A stretch of DNA of 64,000 nt, from NCBI RefSeq assembly GCF_965208895.1, contig NZ_OZ242363.1, forward strand, positions 2,728,001-2,792,000, given 5' to 3'. This document shows positions 1 through 9,388 of the stretch, piece by piece (positions within the stretch are counted from its first letter, which is position 1; every line of letters starts with the position of its first letter). The notes under the pieces were generated by a model. That model saw only the letters and a list, made by a program, of their open reading frames with translations. It was not told the DNA's origin and did no database searches. Made by a program: the position numbers and the translations under genes. Source of the stretch: Poriferisodalis sp965208895. Its GTDB lineage: Bacteria; Actinomycetota; Acidimicrobiia; Acidimicrobiales; Poriferisodalaceae.

Positions 1-2
1 TG

Positions 3-899
3 TGGGCACACGCCAACCAAGACAGCATCGACGAGGGCAAGAGCCTGACGGCGCTGTTCACGCTGTCGCAGACGCGGTCGTCGCCGACGGTGGTGCGCTT
101 CGAGGTCGCCGGGTGGGGCCGGTGGCCCACCCAGCCCGGCGACTTGGGCGACCCGACCAGAGCGAAGTGGGTCGCCGCCGACAGCCAGTGGGAGGTGGTG
201 ATCGACGCGGGCAGTATTCGGACCTGGGTGAGCCTGCCCGTGCTGGACGACCAGGTTCCCGACGGCGACAAGATGTTCGTGGTGCGCATCGCCAGCGTGT
301 CCGCAGGGGTGCGCATCGGCACCGCCGAGCACGTCCGCGTCGCACGTGACACCTCCCCTGACCCTGAGGTCGTGATGCGCTACCGGGCCGTGTTCGACAA
401 CGACGACATCACCGCCGCAGCGCACCCCGACTGCGCCGGCGACGACACCGCCACCGCAGAGGCGACCTACACGGTGCGACTCAACAAGCAGCCCGAACCC
501 GGTCGCACCGTCTATGTCGACGTCTTCGACCGCGCCGATCTCACCCGCAAGCAGATCAACGCCATCACCGACGCCCTCGGCCGCGGCGCCTTCGACTTCA
601 ACGCTCCCGACAACGCAGTCACCGTCGCCGACAACCGCTCCGGCAGCCTTCGCCTGTGGTTCAGCCGCGACAACTGGGACACCCCTCAGACCGTCACCGT
701 CGACATCGCCTGCGCCGCCGCCTACGCAGCCAGCCGCCCCCAGATCTGGCACCGCACCCAAGCCCACCCCACCCCCGGCGACCCGTTCATCTACCGCCAG
801 ACCCTCATCGAGCACCCCGAACAGGGCTGGATCCGAGCAGCCCAGCAAATCTCCCCGCCCGTCACCCACCAACCCGTCCGCGTCACCACCACCCAGTAG
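3..899 (+). CDS. C-terminal part of a secreted Calx-beta-like repeat protein (5' truncated by window)
   Basis: The reading frame is open from the first bases of the window (frame starting at base 3) to TAG at 897-899, so the gene begins upstream. The visible 298 residues contain strand-rich segments that look like Calx-beta-type or related immunoglobulin-like repeats: an acidic segment followed by TVRLNKQPEPGRTVYVDV and later a NWDTPQTVTVDI segment, which is the typical closing strand of such repeats. The large secreted protein at 4356-7774 has a similar NWDT segment, so the two may be paralogues. No catalytic motif is seen. The function is probably extracellular or surface adhesion, but that is an inference from the fold type. 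Confidence 0.6.
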   Translation, partial: WAHANQDSIDEGKSLTALFTLSQTRSSPTVVRFEVAGWGRWPTQPGDLGDPTRAKWVAADSQWEVVIDAGSIRTWVSLPVLDDQVPDGDKMFVVRIASVSAGVRIGTAEHVRVARDTSPDPEVVMRYRAVFDNDDITAAAHPDCAGDDTATAEATYTVRLNKQPEPGRTVYVDVFDRADLTRKQINAITDALGRGAFDFNAPDNAVTVADNRSGSLRLWFSRDNWDTPQTVTVDIACAAAYAASRPQIWHRTQAHPTPGDPFIYRQTLIEHPEQGWIRAAQQISPPVTHQPVRVTTTQ

Positions 900-1075
900 C
901 ACCCCACGCTGTGTCAGCCAGCGCACGCGAGGCCGCCGCTGCCGCCGTTGCCGGAAGCGCCAAGAGCGAAAGGCGCTGCGAGTCCTTCGCGCGCCGCACC
1001 GAGGATCGGCGCCAGCAGCCTCAGCCACGAGCCTCCGGGCTAGGCGGACGACGGTGCGGGAGTGCCGTTCGGCGG

Positions 1076-2842
1076 TTATGACACCTTGCGAGGGGCCGAT
1101 GCGGGCACGTCGACGTGGACGGTCACGATGTCCACCTCGTGATATTGCTGGTGTGCCACGGTCGAGGCGTGGTGCCGGAGCATCCGCAGCGAGAGATCCC
1201 GTTCGACCGGCCGCTCGAGGTGCTGCTCATCGAGCACCGCCAGCCGGTCCTCGATGTTGTCCCCGTTCGCGGCAGCGACGAATTCGAGCACGGCACGGCC
1301 GTCCTGCTTGCTCGCGGTCAGGCGCATGGAACGAGCTGCGTCAGCGCCCACCGCAGGTTCGGCGCCGATCAGCGTCAACAGTGCTTCTTCGGCGACGGCG
1401 TCGAGACGATCCGACATCGTGCGGTTCCAACCGTTGCGGTCGGCAAAGCTGCCCAGGAACACCCGCACCTGCGGCAATGCCGATGTCGCCAGCTCGCAGC
1501 GCATCTGCTGGGGGCGTGCCTGGGTGACCTCGGTGAACAGCGTGAGGACAATCGCCGTCAGCCCGCCGGCCGTCATGCCGTTCTCCAGGAAGCCGCCGGC
1601 AAAGCCCGTCAGATATTCGGGGAAAATCTGGTTGTTCTGGAAGCCGACGCCGATCCAGAACGAGAAGCCCGCGATCAGCCCGCGGCGGTAGTCGGTGGCG
1701 TCGGCGATCACGATCTTCATGCCCACCACGAACAGCAGCGACAGCAGGACCGTCACGTACGCAGCCACGACCGCATCGGGCACCGCGAGCACGAGCGCCA
1801 GAAGCTTGGGCACGAACGCCATCACGATGAACGAGATGCCGATGGCCACGCCGACCCGGCGCGCTGCCACGCCGGTCAACTCGGTGATGGAGATGCTCGT
1901 GGAATAGGTCGTGTTCGGCACGGTTCCCGCGAGGCCCGACAGCAGGTTCCCCGCACCGTCGGCTGCCACGGCCCCCTGTACCGACCGGTAGTCGACGGCA
2001 CGGGGCCGGCGCCACGACACGCGCTGGATGGCCACTGAGTCGCCGATGGTCTCCACGGCGCCGATGAGCGTGACGAACACGAACGCCGGCAGCAGGCGCC
2101 AGAACTCGGCCCCGAACGAGAAGTCGAAGCCGGGCCAGCCGCCGTCGGGCAGGCCGAACCATGCGGCTTCGGCGACCCGGTCGAAGTCGTACAGCCCGAA
2201 GAACGCCGCAACGACCGATCCGGCCACGATGCCGATCACCGGCGCCCACAGCCGCAGGGCGCCGCTGGCCTTCAAAGCGATGACCACGATGACGCACATG
2301 GCGACCAGCGCGCTCACGGGTGCGCTCGCCGCAGCACTGTCGGCGGGCGAGGCAGCCACCATGTCGAAGATGAGCGGCATGACAGTCACGGCGATGAGCA
2401 TGACCACGGTCCCCGCCACGGTCGGGGTCAGCAGCCGCCGGAACAGCGACAGCTTGGCGGCCAGGAGGAACTGGAAGAGCGAGGAAGCGATGACCAGCGT
2501 GGCGAGCAGGCCCGGGCCTCCCTCGGTCAACGCAGTGACACAGACGGCGATGAACGCGCCTGAGGTGCCCATCAGCAGCACGTAGCCGGCACCGATGCGC
2601 CTGAACCGAACCGCCTGGACAATGGTGCTGACGCCGCTGATCGCGGCTGCTGCGAACACCGCCCACGTCAGGTACGCGTCGGTGCCGCCAGCGGCTCGCA
2701 CGACGATCGCGGGGGTCAGCACGATGCCGGCGATGGCGAGGATGGCGAACTGCAAGCCCAGTCCGGCGGTGAGCGGCAGCGGGGGCTTGTCGTCGGCTTC
2801 GAAGCGAATGTGCCCGCCGCCAGCAGGTGCGTGTTCGTCCAT
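1076..2842 (-). CDS. SLC23/NCS2-family nucleobase (xanthine/uracil) permease with C-terminal extra domain
   Basis: Predicted inner-membrane symporter for a purine or pyrimidine base. The start is ATG at 2842, with a GAGGA ribosome site 7 bases upstream; a longer open frame reaching 2920 lacks one. After about 25 polar residues there are roughly 12-14 hydrophobic segments, including TVPNTTYSTSISITELTGVA, the conserved NCS2 substrate-site region. The last about 140 residues are soluble (FLGSFADRNGWNRTMSDRLDAVAEEALL onward is split here only by reading; it spans about residues 450-588) and resemble a degenerate anti-sigma/GHKL-type ATPase fold. The gene is divergent from serS, 83 bases apart. 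Substrate cannot be told from sequence alone. Confidence 0.85.
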   Translation of the reverse strand: MDEHAPAGGGHIRFEADDKPPLPLTAGLGLQFAILAIAGIVLTPAIVVRAAGGTDAYLTWAVFAAAAISGVSTIVQAVRFRRIGAGYVLLMGTSGAFIAVCVTALTEGGPGLLATLVIASSLFQFLLAAKLSLFRRLLTPTVAGTVVMLIAVTVMPLIFDMVAASPADSAAASAPVSALVAMCVIVVIALKASGALRLWAPVIGIVAGSVVAAFFGLYDFDRVAEAAWFGLPDGGWPGFDFSFGAEFWRLLPAFVFVTLIGAVETIGDSVAIQRVSWRRPRAVDYRSVQGAVAADGAGNLLSGLAGTVPNTTYSTSISITELTGVAARRVGVAIGISFIVMAFVPKLLALVLAVPDAVVAAYVTVLLSLLFVVGMKIVIADATDYRRGLIAGFSFWIGVGFQNNQIFPEYLTGFAGGFLENGMTAGGLTAIVLTLFTEVTQARPQQMRCELATSALPQVRVFLGSFADRNGWNRTMSDRLDAVAEEALLTLIGAEPAVGADAARSMRLTASKQDGRAVLEFVAAANGDNIEDRLAVLDEQHLERPVERDLSLRMLRHHASTVAHQQYHEVDIVTVHVDVPASAPRKVS

Positions 2843-2911
2843 CGGGCGATCCTCGCGGCCGATGGGTGCGCGCGCAAGCTGCGGCAACCCCCCGGCGACG
2901 TGCAAGGCCGG

Positions 2912-2917
2912 TAGCTT
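2912..2917 (+). promoter_or_regulatory. -10 element of serS, leaderless type
   Basis: TAGCTT lies 8 bases before the GTG start codon of serS at 2926. With the usual 6-8 bases between a -10 box and the transcription start, the mRNA would begin at the start codon. No Shine-Dalgarno sequence is present, which fits. Confidence 0.5.
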
Positions 2918-2925
2918 CACCCGGC

Positions 2926-4179
2926 GTGATTGACCTGCGGCGACTTCGAGAGGATTCTGCCTATCGCGACGGCGCGGTCCGCAAGGGTGTCCCCGCCGAT
3001 GTCATCGACGAGGTTCTCGCGGCCGACGAGACGTGGCGGTCGGTGACCCATCAGGCCGAGGAGGCGCGGGCCGCCCAGAATGCCGCGTCTCGAGACATCG
3101 GGCGCGCGGCCCCCGACGACCGCCCGGCGAAGATCGCCGAAGCCGGACGCCTCAAGGAAGAGGTGGAGCGCCTCGAGGCGGCAGAGCGGGAAGCTGCTGA
3201 GCGACGAAACGAGCTGGCGCTGCAGGTTCCCAACCCCGCCGCGGCCGATGTGCCCTCCGGCGGCGAGAAGCACTTCGAGACGGTTCACGAGGTGGGGGAG
3301 CGAAGCGAGGCGCCCGCCCATGACCACGCCGAGATCGGCGCACTGACCGGCCTGGTCGACTCTGAGAGCGGGGCCGCCAACAGCGGCTCGCGGTTCGCCT
3401 ACCTCAAGGGTGCCGCAGTGCGCTTGGAATTCGCCCTCGTGCAGTGGACGATGGACCTGCTGGAGCGCGACGGCTTTGTGCCGGTGGTGCCGCCGGTGCT
3501 GGTGCGTGAGGAATTGATGGTCGAGGCTGGGTTCTTCCCCGCAGACCGTCACCAAGTGTACGAGATCGACGGCGACGACCTGTTCCTCATCGGAACCTCC
3601 GAGGTGGCGCTGGCGGGCTTGCACCGGGGCGAGCGCTTGGCCCGTGCCGGGCTGCCGCTGCGTTATGCGGGGTTCTCGTCGTGCTTCCGGCGCGAGGCCG
3701 GAACATACGGCAAGGACACCCGCGGCATTTTCCGGGTGCATCAATTCGACAAGGTCGAGATGTTCTCGTTCTGCGACTCTGAGACCAGCTGGGACGAGTT
3801 GGAGGCCTTGCGGGCCGTCCAAGAGGAGATCGTGGGCTCCCTGGACCTGCCCTACCGGGTCATCAACGTGGCAGCGGGCGACCTGGGCGCCGCGGCGGCC
3901 AAGAAGTACGACCTCGAGGTCTGGCTGCCATCAGAGCAGGCCTACCGCGAGGTCACGTCGTGCTCGAATTACACCGACTACTCCGCCCGGCGTCTCGGCA
4001 CTCGCTGGGCGGACGACGACGGCACCGGCCTGGTCCACACCCTGAACGGCACAGCGTGCGCCGTCGGGCGCACGCTCGTATTCATCATGGAGAACCACCA
4101 GCGTCGCGATGGCGCCATCGCGGTGCCCGAAGTGCTCCACCCCTGGCTCAACTTCACCGAGATTCCCGCCCCCGCCTGA
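2926..4179 (+). CDS. serS: Seryl-tRNA synthetase
   Basis: Class II aminoacyl-tRNA synthetase that charges tRNA-Ser in the cytoplasm. The 417-residue product starts with IDLRRLRED, the usual SerRS N-terminus, so GTG 2926 is preferred over an upstream in-frame extension to 2827. Residues about 30-105 form the long charged helical arm that binds the tRNA variable loop. Motif 2 is seen as CFRREAGTYGKDTRG and motif 3 as NGTACAVGRTLVFIMENHQ. Length is normal for the family. The gene stands alone, divergent from the permease, and is probably transcribed as a leaderless message. Confidence 0.97.
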   Translation: MIDLRRLREDSAYRDGAVRKGVPADVIDEVLAADETWRSVTHQAEEARAAQNAASRDIGRAAPDDRPAKIAEAGRLKEEVERLEAAEREAAERRNELALQVPNPAAADVPSGGEKHFETVHEVGERSEAPAHDHAEIGALTGLVDSESGAANSGSRFAYLKGAAVRLEFALVQWTMDLLERDGFVPVVPPVLVREELMVEAGFFPADRHQVYEIDGDDLFLIGTSEVALAGLHRGERLARAGLPLRYAGFSSCFRREAGTYGKDTRGIFRVHQFDKVEMFSFCDSETSWDELEALRAVQEEIVGSLDLPYRVINVAAGDLGAAAAKKYDLEVWLPSEQAYREVTSCSNYTDYSARRLGTRWADDDGTGLVHTLNGTACAVGRTLVFIMENHQRRDGAIAVPEVLHPWLNFTEIPAPA

Positions 4180-4355
4180 GCCCGGCGGCAGGAGCCCTCA
4201 CGGCACCACCGCCACGAATGACGAGTCGAACAACTTGAAGGCGGTGTCGCCCGCGCATCAGAACGTGGCGCCTCTAATCGTCACGACGATTTGTGCGCGG
4301 TAGTAACCTGCCAGGTTGTCCGACACGCCCACAGGCGGCAACGAGGAGCCATCGA

Positions 4356-7300
4356 ATGATCAAGGTTGAGTCCCCGCGGAAGTTGCGGGGGGGGGGGTTC
4401 TTAGCAGCCTTGTAGCGGTCGCGGTGGCGGGCGCGTTGTTGGCGTCGGTGCCGTTGTCGTCGGCTGGGGCGCAGACGCCGACTGCGTCGGTGCTGGTGAG
4501 CAATGTGGGGCAGTCCTCCAGCGGCCACGCTGGCCTTGGCTTTGATTTGGCGCAGGCGTTCACTACCGGGAACGCGGCGACGTTGCACAGTGTCGATGTG
4601 GAGTTCAACGCGTTGTCGAGTTCTGCTACGGCTTCGCAGGTGTCGGTCACGGTGAATGCTGATGCGGGCGGCAGCCCGGGCGCGGTGGTCGGCACGCTGG
4701 CGTGGCCCGCCTTCACGCCGTTCATCAACAGCGCCCAGACCCTGCGGCTCTCGGCGCCTGTGGGCGGCATCAGCCTTGCGGCGGGGTCCACGTATTTCGT
4801 GGTGTTCGACGTCTCTGGCATCTTGTTCAATCTCCACGGGGTCCAGACCACGGCGTCGGACGGCGAGGACGCCGGCGCGGCGTCTGGTTGGAGCATTGCC
4901 GACACGGGCCTGTACCGCGACCGGGCCAGTGACGGCAGCTGGACGTCGTGGCCTGCCTCTCGCAAGATCGGCATCAACGGCGTGGAGACGCCTTATTTGG
5001 TGTCGGCGCCGTCTGTGGTGTTTGTGCGTGAGGGTCAGACGGTGTCGGTGCGTTTGGATTTGGCGCAGGAGGTGACGGCCAGCGTGGCGGTGTCGGCGGC
5101 GTCGTCTGATTCTTCTCGTTTCTTGGTGAGTCATCCGCGGTTTTTGCATATGCCGGGGGGCCGTCGGGTGCAGTCTCAGTTTGAGGCGTGGGGGTCCGGC
5201 GTGGGAACGCGGGGTGTTGATTACGGGATGCGGCAGTTGGCGCCGTCGGGGTCGATCGATTTCGGTTTCGATGCTCAGGATTGGGCGGGTTACGGGCCTG
5301 ATTCTGTGAGGGGCTTTCGGGTGGTGGAGATCTCGGCGTTGCGTTCGGGTGCGGGCGGTCAGCCGGGCACGTCGCCGGATGCGGTGTTCGATTTGGTGTT
5401 GTCGTCGACCGATTCGTCTGTGGTGTTGCCGTCGGTGAAGGTGGTGGTGCAGCGCGGTCAGGGTGCTCTCGATCCGCGGTTCGATCCTGATCCGCTCGGG
5501 GACGCGGAGTGCCGTTTGGTGGAGTGTCTGAGTGTGGTGGAGGGCGGTTCGACGTCGTACACGGTCCGCAATTTCGTGGTGCCACAGCCGGGTTCGCCGT
5601 TGACGGTCACTCCTACGGCGCTGGGCGGGGGGCTGTCGTTCTCGCCGTCGTCGGTGTCGTGGTCGTCGGTTGACGATTTCGGCGAGGAGCGCACGATCAC
5701 GGTGACCGCCGCCCACGACGCGGACGCGAAGGACCGCACGGTGGTGATTCGTCATGTGTTCAGCGACAACTGGGACACCAACGGTGCGTTGAGCGAGGCG
5801 TTGTTGGACACGTCGCGGGCGTTTCATTATTCCAAGGCGCAGCAGGACAGCCAGTTCGACATGGCGGTGCGCGTCGCGGACGACGACAAGCTGGGCTTTG
5901 CGACGTTCGCGAACGCCGGTGCGCACGACGACCGGCTGGACGGTGCGGCGACGGCGCAGGTGAAGGTCGATTCGAGTGCGGGGATGGGGCGCGGCTCGTT
6001 CGACGTGAGGCTGAATCAGCCGTTGGACTGCTCGTCCAAGACGCGGCCTCGTTACGGCCCGGAGCTGCAAGAGGGTGTCGGCCCGATCGCGACGCCGTGC
6101 TATGAGACGCTGTATGTGCGGCTGCAGTCCCGCACTGACGGGGGGTGGGTGAACAGTCACGGCATCGAGGTGAACGTGACGCGGACGCTGCCCATCAGCG
6201 GCCGCAATGTGACGCGCACTTATTGTGAGTGGCTGCCGATCATCAACAGCCTGCCGTCACGAAGAGACTCCGCGCTCGCTGCGATACAGGGCAATGTGAG
6301 GGGCCAGAACGCCGATCCGCGGGCTTTGGAGTGCCACAAGGTCGTGAGTTTCCACAATGCGCCGATGACGGCGTCGGTGACGCGCTGGGCGCCGGGAGGA
6401 GCGAGCTTCGAGGAGGTGTCGCCCAGCGGCCGTTTCCACGCGATCCGTGTCACCCCCGACACGTGGGATCACACGTTCCGAGTCAACGTCGACTTGGACG
6501 CTTCGGTGATCGGCGGCAGCGACGGCCATTACGACGTGTCGATGAGCCTGACCCGACCCGGCGAGCCGTCCGCGAAACGCAAGCTGAGAGTCAGCTACGG
6601 CGCCAACCCCGACACGCTGCCCGACTACGCGCCGTCCGCTGACGACGTCGGCTCCTGGGCCGAAGCAGACGACAACAGCGGCGACTTCTGGGTGCCCGAC
6701 AACGCCCAAGCCCACGGCGACGGCACCCCCCAAACCGACAACCAGCAACAGCAGCCCGCCGACAACCCTCAGCAGACCGACAACCAGCAGCAGCCTGCGG
6801 ACCCGCAGCAGCCTGCGGACTCCCAGCCCGAGCCGGCGCCGTTCGCGGCGGACCCCCAGGTCGTCGCTGCGGTGCAGTATCTGGCGTCGCAGACCCATCA
6901 CGGCTTCGCGCACGTGAACCGCTGGCAGCGCGCACTCGCCGCGATCGGCGCACTGGACCCCGCCGGCATCGACGGCGGCGCGCTCACCCTCGCCGAAGCC
7001 AAGCAGAACACCCGCAGATACAGCAGCCCCGTGTGGGCACAGATCGTCACCGAGATCGAGGCCAAAGCCGCCCACGACACCGCACAACAACAACAGCAAC
7101 AGCAGCAGCAGCCGGTCCAGCAACCCGAGGAGCCGCCGCCGGTAGTGCCGACAGTGACCGTCACCGCCGACGGCGACGTCACTGAGGGCGACCCGGCGAC
7201 CTTCACCGTCACCGCGGACGCTGCGCCCGCGGCCGACCTGGCGGTCATCGTCGAAGTGGCAGCCTCAGGCGACTACGGCGTCACCGCCGGCGCTCGCACA

Positions 7301-7774
7301 GTGATGATCCCCGCAGGCACGACATCGAAGACGCTGAGCGTGCCCACCGTCGGCGACACCACGGACGAGCCCGACGGGTCGGTCACCGCGACCGTCACAG
7401 CAGGCGACGGCTACACCGTCGGCGCCGCCGCGGCGACGGTGGCCGTAGCCGACGACGACGACCCGCCGCCGCCGGTGCCCGAAGTCGTGCCCGACACCGA
7501 CCCCGCCGACCCGCCGCCGCCGTACGCGGCGGACCCCCAGGTCGTCGCTGCGGTGCGGTATCTGGCGTCGCAGACCCATCACGGCTTCGCGCACGTGAAC
7601 CGCTGGCAGCGCGCGCTCGCCGCGATCGGCGCACTGGACCCCGCCGGCATCGCCGGCGGCGCGCTCACCCTCGCCGAAGCCAAGCAGAACACCCGCAAGT
7701 ACAGCAGCCCCGTGTGGGCACAGGTCGTCACCGAGATCGAGGCCAAAGCCGCCCACGACACCACCACCGACTAA
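4356..7774 (+). CDS. Large secreted repeat protein; reading frame broken by an 11-G tract in the signal peptide
   Basis: ATG 4356 follows a good AGGAG site (4344-4348) and encodes MIKVESPRKLRGG, a typical signal-peptide n-region, but after the G11 tract (4387-4397) this frame stops at 4413. The downstream frame reads VLSSLVAVAVAGALLASV then SSAGA-QT, a hydrophobic core and cleavage site. One more G, or two fewer, would join them into a complete Sec signal peptide. As written, translation could only start at GTG 4424. The mature part (about 1,110 residues) has strand-rich domains, a Pro/Gln-rich linker, a Calx-beta domain (about residues 905-1010 counted from 4424) and two near-identical 79-residue modules (6844-7081 and 7525-7762). 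Probably extracellular or surface-located; function unknown. Confidence 0.8.
4387..4397 (+). repeat. G11 homopolymer tract in the signal-peptide coding region
   Basis: Eleven consecutive G residues. The count puts the start codon at 4356 and the rest of the gene in different frames; 9 or 12 G would put them in the same frame. It is either a slipped-strand phase-variation switch or a homopolymer sequencing error. Confidence 0.9.
6844..7081 (+). repeat. Copy 1 of a 79-residue module in the secreted protein
   Basis: This 238-base segment recurs at 7525-7762 (offset 681 bases, in frame) with only a few changes. It encodes a helical module with the cores QVVAAVQYLASQTHHGF and AHVNRWQRALAAIGALD and a YSSPVWAQIVTEIEAK end. 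The near-identity at DNA level points to a recent duplication or gene conversion. The module sits beside Pro/Gln linkers and a Calx-beta domain. Confidence 0.9.
7085..7111 (+). repeat. CAA/CAG triplet tract encoding nine glutamines
   Basis: Nine successive CAA or CAG codons follow the first 79-residue module and precede a proline-rich linker. Such tracts can change length by slippage without breaking the frame. Confidence 0.85.
7525..7762 (+). repeat. Copy 2 of the 79-residue module
   Basis: Second copy of the module at 6844-7081. It ends 12 bases before the stop codon, so the module is the C-terminus of the protein. Confidence 0.9.
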
Positions 7775-7868
7775 ACGGCCAGATCCACATCCGAACCGCG
7801 CACCCCCGGCATCGTCCCGCGCCACCAACCGCCGCATGTGCAAATCCGCCGACTTTCCGACCACGTTC

Positions 7869-8198
7869 CTAGGCGAGCGCGAGGCCGACGTAGGCAGCAA
7901 TGGTGGCGCCGGTGATCGTCAGCGAGACGTAGCCGAGGGCGAGCGCAGGGCTGGCTCGGCTGAGGCGGGCGCTCTCGGGCAGGATGCCTGACACGGTGGT
8001 GAGAGCGCCGAGGCCCGCGGTGCCGATGATGGTCGCGGCAGCGCCAGACGTGGCGGCGAGCAGGCCCAGAACGAAGGCGCCGGCGACATTGACCATCAAC
8101 GTGCCGCCTGGACCGAGTGCTGTGCTCACTCGCCAGCGCACGAGGGTGCCAGCGGCGGCTGCGACGCTGAAGCCGACCACCACGACAAACGCCGTCAT
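7869..8198 (-). CDS. crcB: Fluoride channel FluC/CrcB, second subunit
   Basis: A 109-residue membrane protein of the FluC fluoride-exporter family with four hydrophobic segments. It has the N-terminal membrane helix FVVVVGFSVAAAAGTLVRW and a mid-region GLGALTTVSGI corresponding to the family's GFCGGLTTFST pore motif. The start ATG overlaps the stop of the first crcB as ATGA, so the two are translationally coupled. Paired crcB genes usually encode two subunits that assemble in opposite orientation. It is the last gene of the minus-strand cluster that starts at resA. Confidence 0.85.
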   Translation of the reverse strand: MTAFVVVVGFSVAAAAGTLVRWRVSTALGPGGTLMVNVAGAFVLGLLAATSGAAATIIGTAGLGALTTVSGILPESARLSRASPALALGYVSLTITGATIAAYVGLALA

Positions 8199-8617
8199 GA
8201 TCGCCTCCAGCGGGCGATGACGGCAATGCGGCACCCCACGAATGCGGCAGTGCAGGCTGCAACGGTCACACCGAGCCATGCTCCCGCAGACGCGAAGCGG
8301 CCGTCGTCGAGGTATCTGGCGAGTTGCAGGGCGAGTGCCGACATGCTGGTGAGCGCCCCGCAGAAGCCGGCAGTCAACCAAGGCGACGGGCCGCCATCGA
8401 CGCGGCCGGCACTGGGGATGCTGGATTGCGTGAGCCGGCGCGTCCAGACTCGCTCGCGGCGGGCGGTGGCCCAGCCGACGATGCCGCATCCGACGACATT
8501 GACGATGAGCAGCGCCCATGTGTCGTCGGCCTGTGCGGCGACGCCCCAGCGGACGGCAGCGCCGACGATTCCCGCCGCAGCCACCCCCACAGCGACGCGC
8601 GACGGCATCGGGATCAT
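8195..8617 (-). CDS. crcB: Fluoride channel FluC/CrcB, first subunit
   Basis: A 140-residue FluC homologue with four predicted membrane helices, the N-terminal GAAVRWGV segment, an LLIVNVVGCGIVGW helix carrying the conserved Asn, and GFCGALTSMSALA, the pore/Na+-site motif. It exports fluoride across the cytoplasmic membrane, probably as a dimer with the overlapping downstream crcB. The start ATG at 8617 directly follows a TGA and sits at the end of a 66-base duplicated junction shared with the upstream PGA hydrolase gene. Confidence 0.88.
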   Translation of the reverse strand: MIPMPSRVAVGVAAAGIVGAAVRWGVAAQADDTWALLIVNVVGCGIVGWATARRERVWTRRLTQSSIPSAGRVDGGPSPWLTAGFCGALTSMSALALQLARYLDDGRFASAGAWLGVTVAACTAAFVGCRIAVIARWRRS

Positions 8618-8710
8618 TCAGTCAGCGATCGAAGGCTCGGGAACGACCCCAAACGACATCGTGAAAGAGCGCCCGGGGATCACTCAGTCGGCGATCGAAG
8701 GTTCACGAAC
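8610..8710 (-). repeat. 66-bp tandem duplication of the PGA hydrolase/crcB junction with micro-ORF 8618-8683
   Basis: The segment at 8610-8644 repeats at 8675-8710. Both copies carry the end of the upstream gene (EPSIAD-stop) directly followed by a start codon and ATCCC. Between them GTG 8683 opens a 21-codon micro-ORF that begins like CrcB (VIP) and ends like the hydrolase (PEPSIAD), then stops with TGA immediately before the crcB ATG at 8617. It therefore preserves stop-start coupling. Whether it is translated is unknown. Confidence 0.6.
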
Positions 8711-9382
8711 CAGGCCGCTATGTTCGACGGCCGGGTCCTCCGAGAACGTCCAGGCGCGAGCCGCCGCCGCGAGACCCTCGATAAGTGCCTCGTGATGCGG
8801 TACACGGCCGGGGCCACGGAATCCTGTCCACATCGGGCTCTTGCCGCGGATGCGCGGGGGCAACTCGATCTGGACCCCTCCGCCGCGGGGCAGGTTGCAC
8901 GGGTTGCGGGGATGCTGGCCTGCCAGTGACTTGGGGATCTCGTCGAGACGGTGAAGGATCTCATAGTGGGGCAGCCGACCGATCAGGTGTACGGCGACAT
9001 GGGCGGCCAGCGTCCGATTGCGTCCGCCGAGCAGCACTGCCCGCAGCAGGCGAGGGCTGCCGAAACCGTGGACTGCCACCACGACATCCACGTGATCGAG
9101 GAACTCGCGCAGCACCGGCGAATCGGCCGGATCGAAGCAATGGCTGGGCAGGTGCCACTGATCGTCGGGGCCTTGCAGGCAGGCGTACATCGAGGCCCCG
9201 CTGCGCTCGGCGGCGGACGTGGCGATGTCGTCGGTGATCTCCTCGAGCCAGCCGCCGTGAAACGCCATGAAGCCGAATCGCGAGCCGAGCTGGCGCACCT
9301 CAGTCACGCCGGGACGGCCCAGCAGCTCGGCGAAGGGCCGCTCGGCATCGAGGAGCGTGCGGTCCTTGAGGTGCAGTGCCAC
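8684..9382 (-). CDS. Poly-gamma-glutamate hydrolase family protein
   Basis: A 232-residue protein resembling the phage-type poly-gamma-glutamate hydrolases (zinc-dependent, carboxypeptidase-like fold). The signature FMAFHGGWLEEITDDIA matches the family's metal-site region (HGG then Glu), and VVAVHGF plus HVAVHLIGRLPHYEI carry further histidines. Known relatives degrade poly-gamma-glutamate capsules; here the substrate is not known. The start is GTG 9382, 6 bases after the ccdA stop, so it is probably cotranscribed with ccdA. No signal peptide is visible. Confidence 0.75.
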   Translation of the reverse strand: MALHLKDRTLLDAERPFAELLGRPGVTEVRQLGSRFGFMAFHGGWLEEITDDIATSAAERSGASMYACLQGPDDQWHLPSHCFDPADSPVLREFLDHVDVVVAVHGFGSPRLLRAVLLGGRNRTLAAHVAVHLIGRLPHYEILHRLDEIPKSLAGQHPRNPCNLPRGGGVQIELPPRIRGKSPMWTGFRGPGRVPHHEALIEGLAAAARAWTFSEDPAVEHSGLVREPSIAD

Positions 9383-9388
9383 AGTGGC

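Noticed and set aside
4274..6160. 628-residue minus-strand open frame
   Set aside because: It is a shadow of the secreted protein gene; its His/Arg/Pro-rich composition is what complementary G+C-rich codons give.
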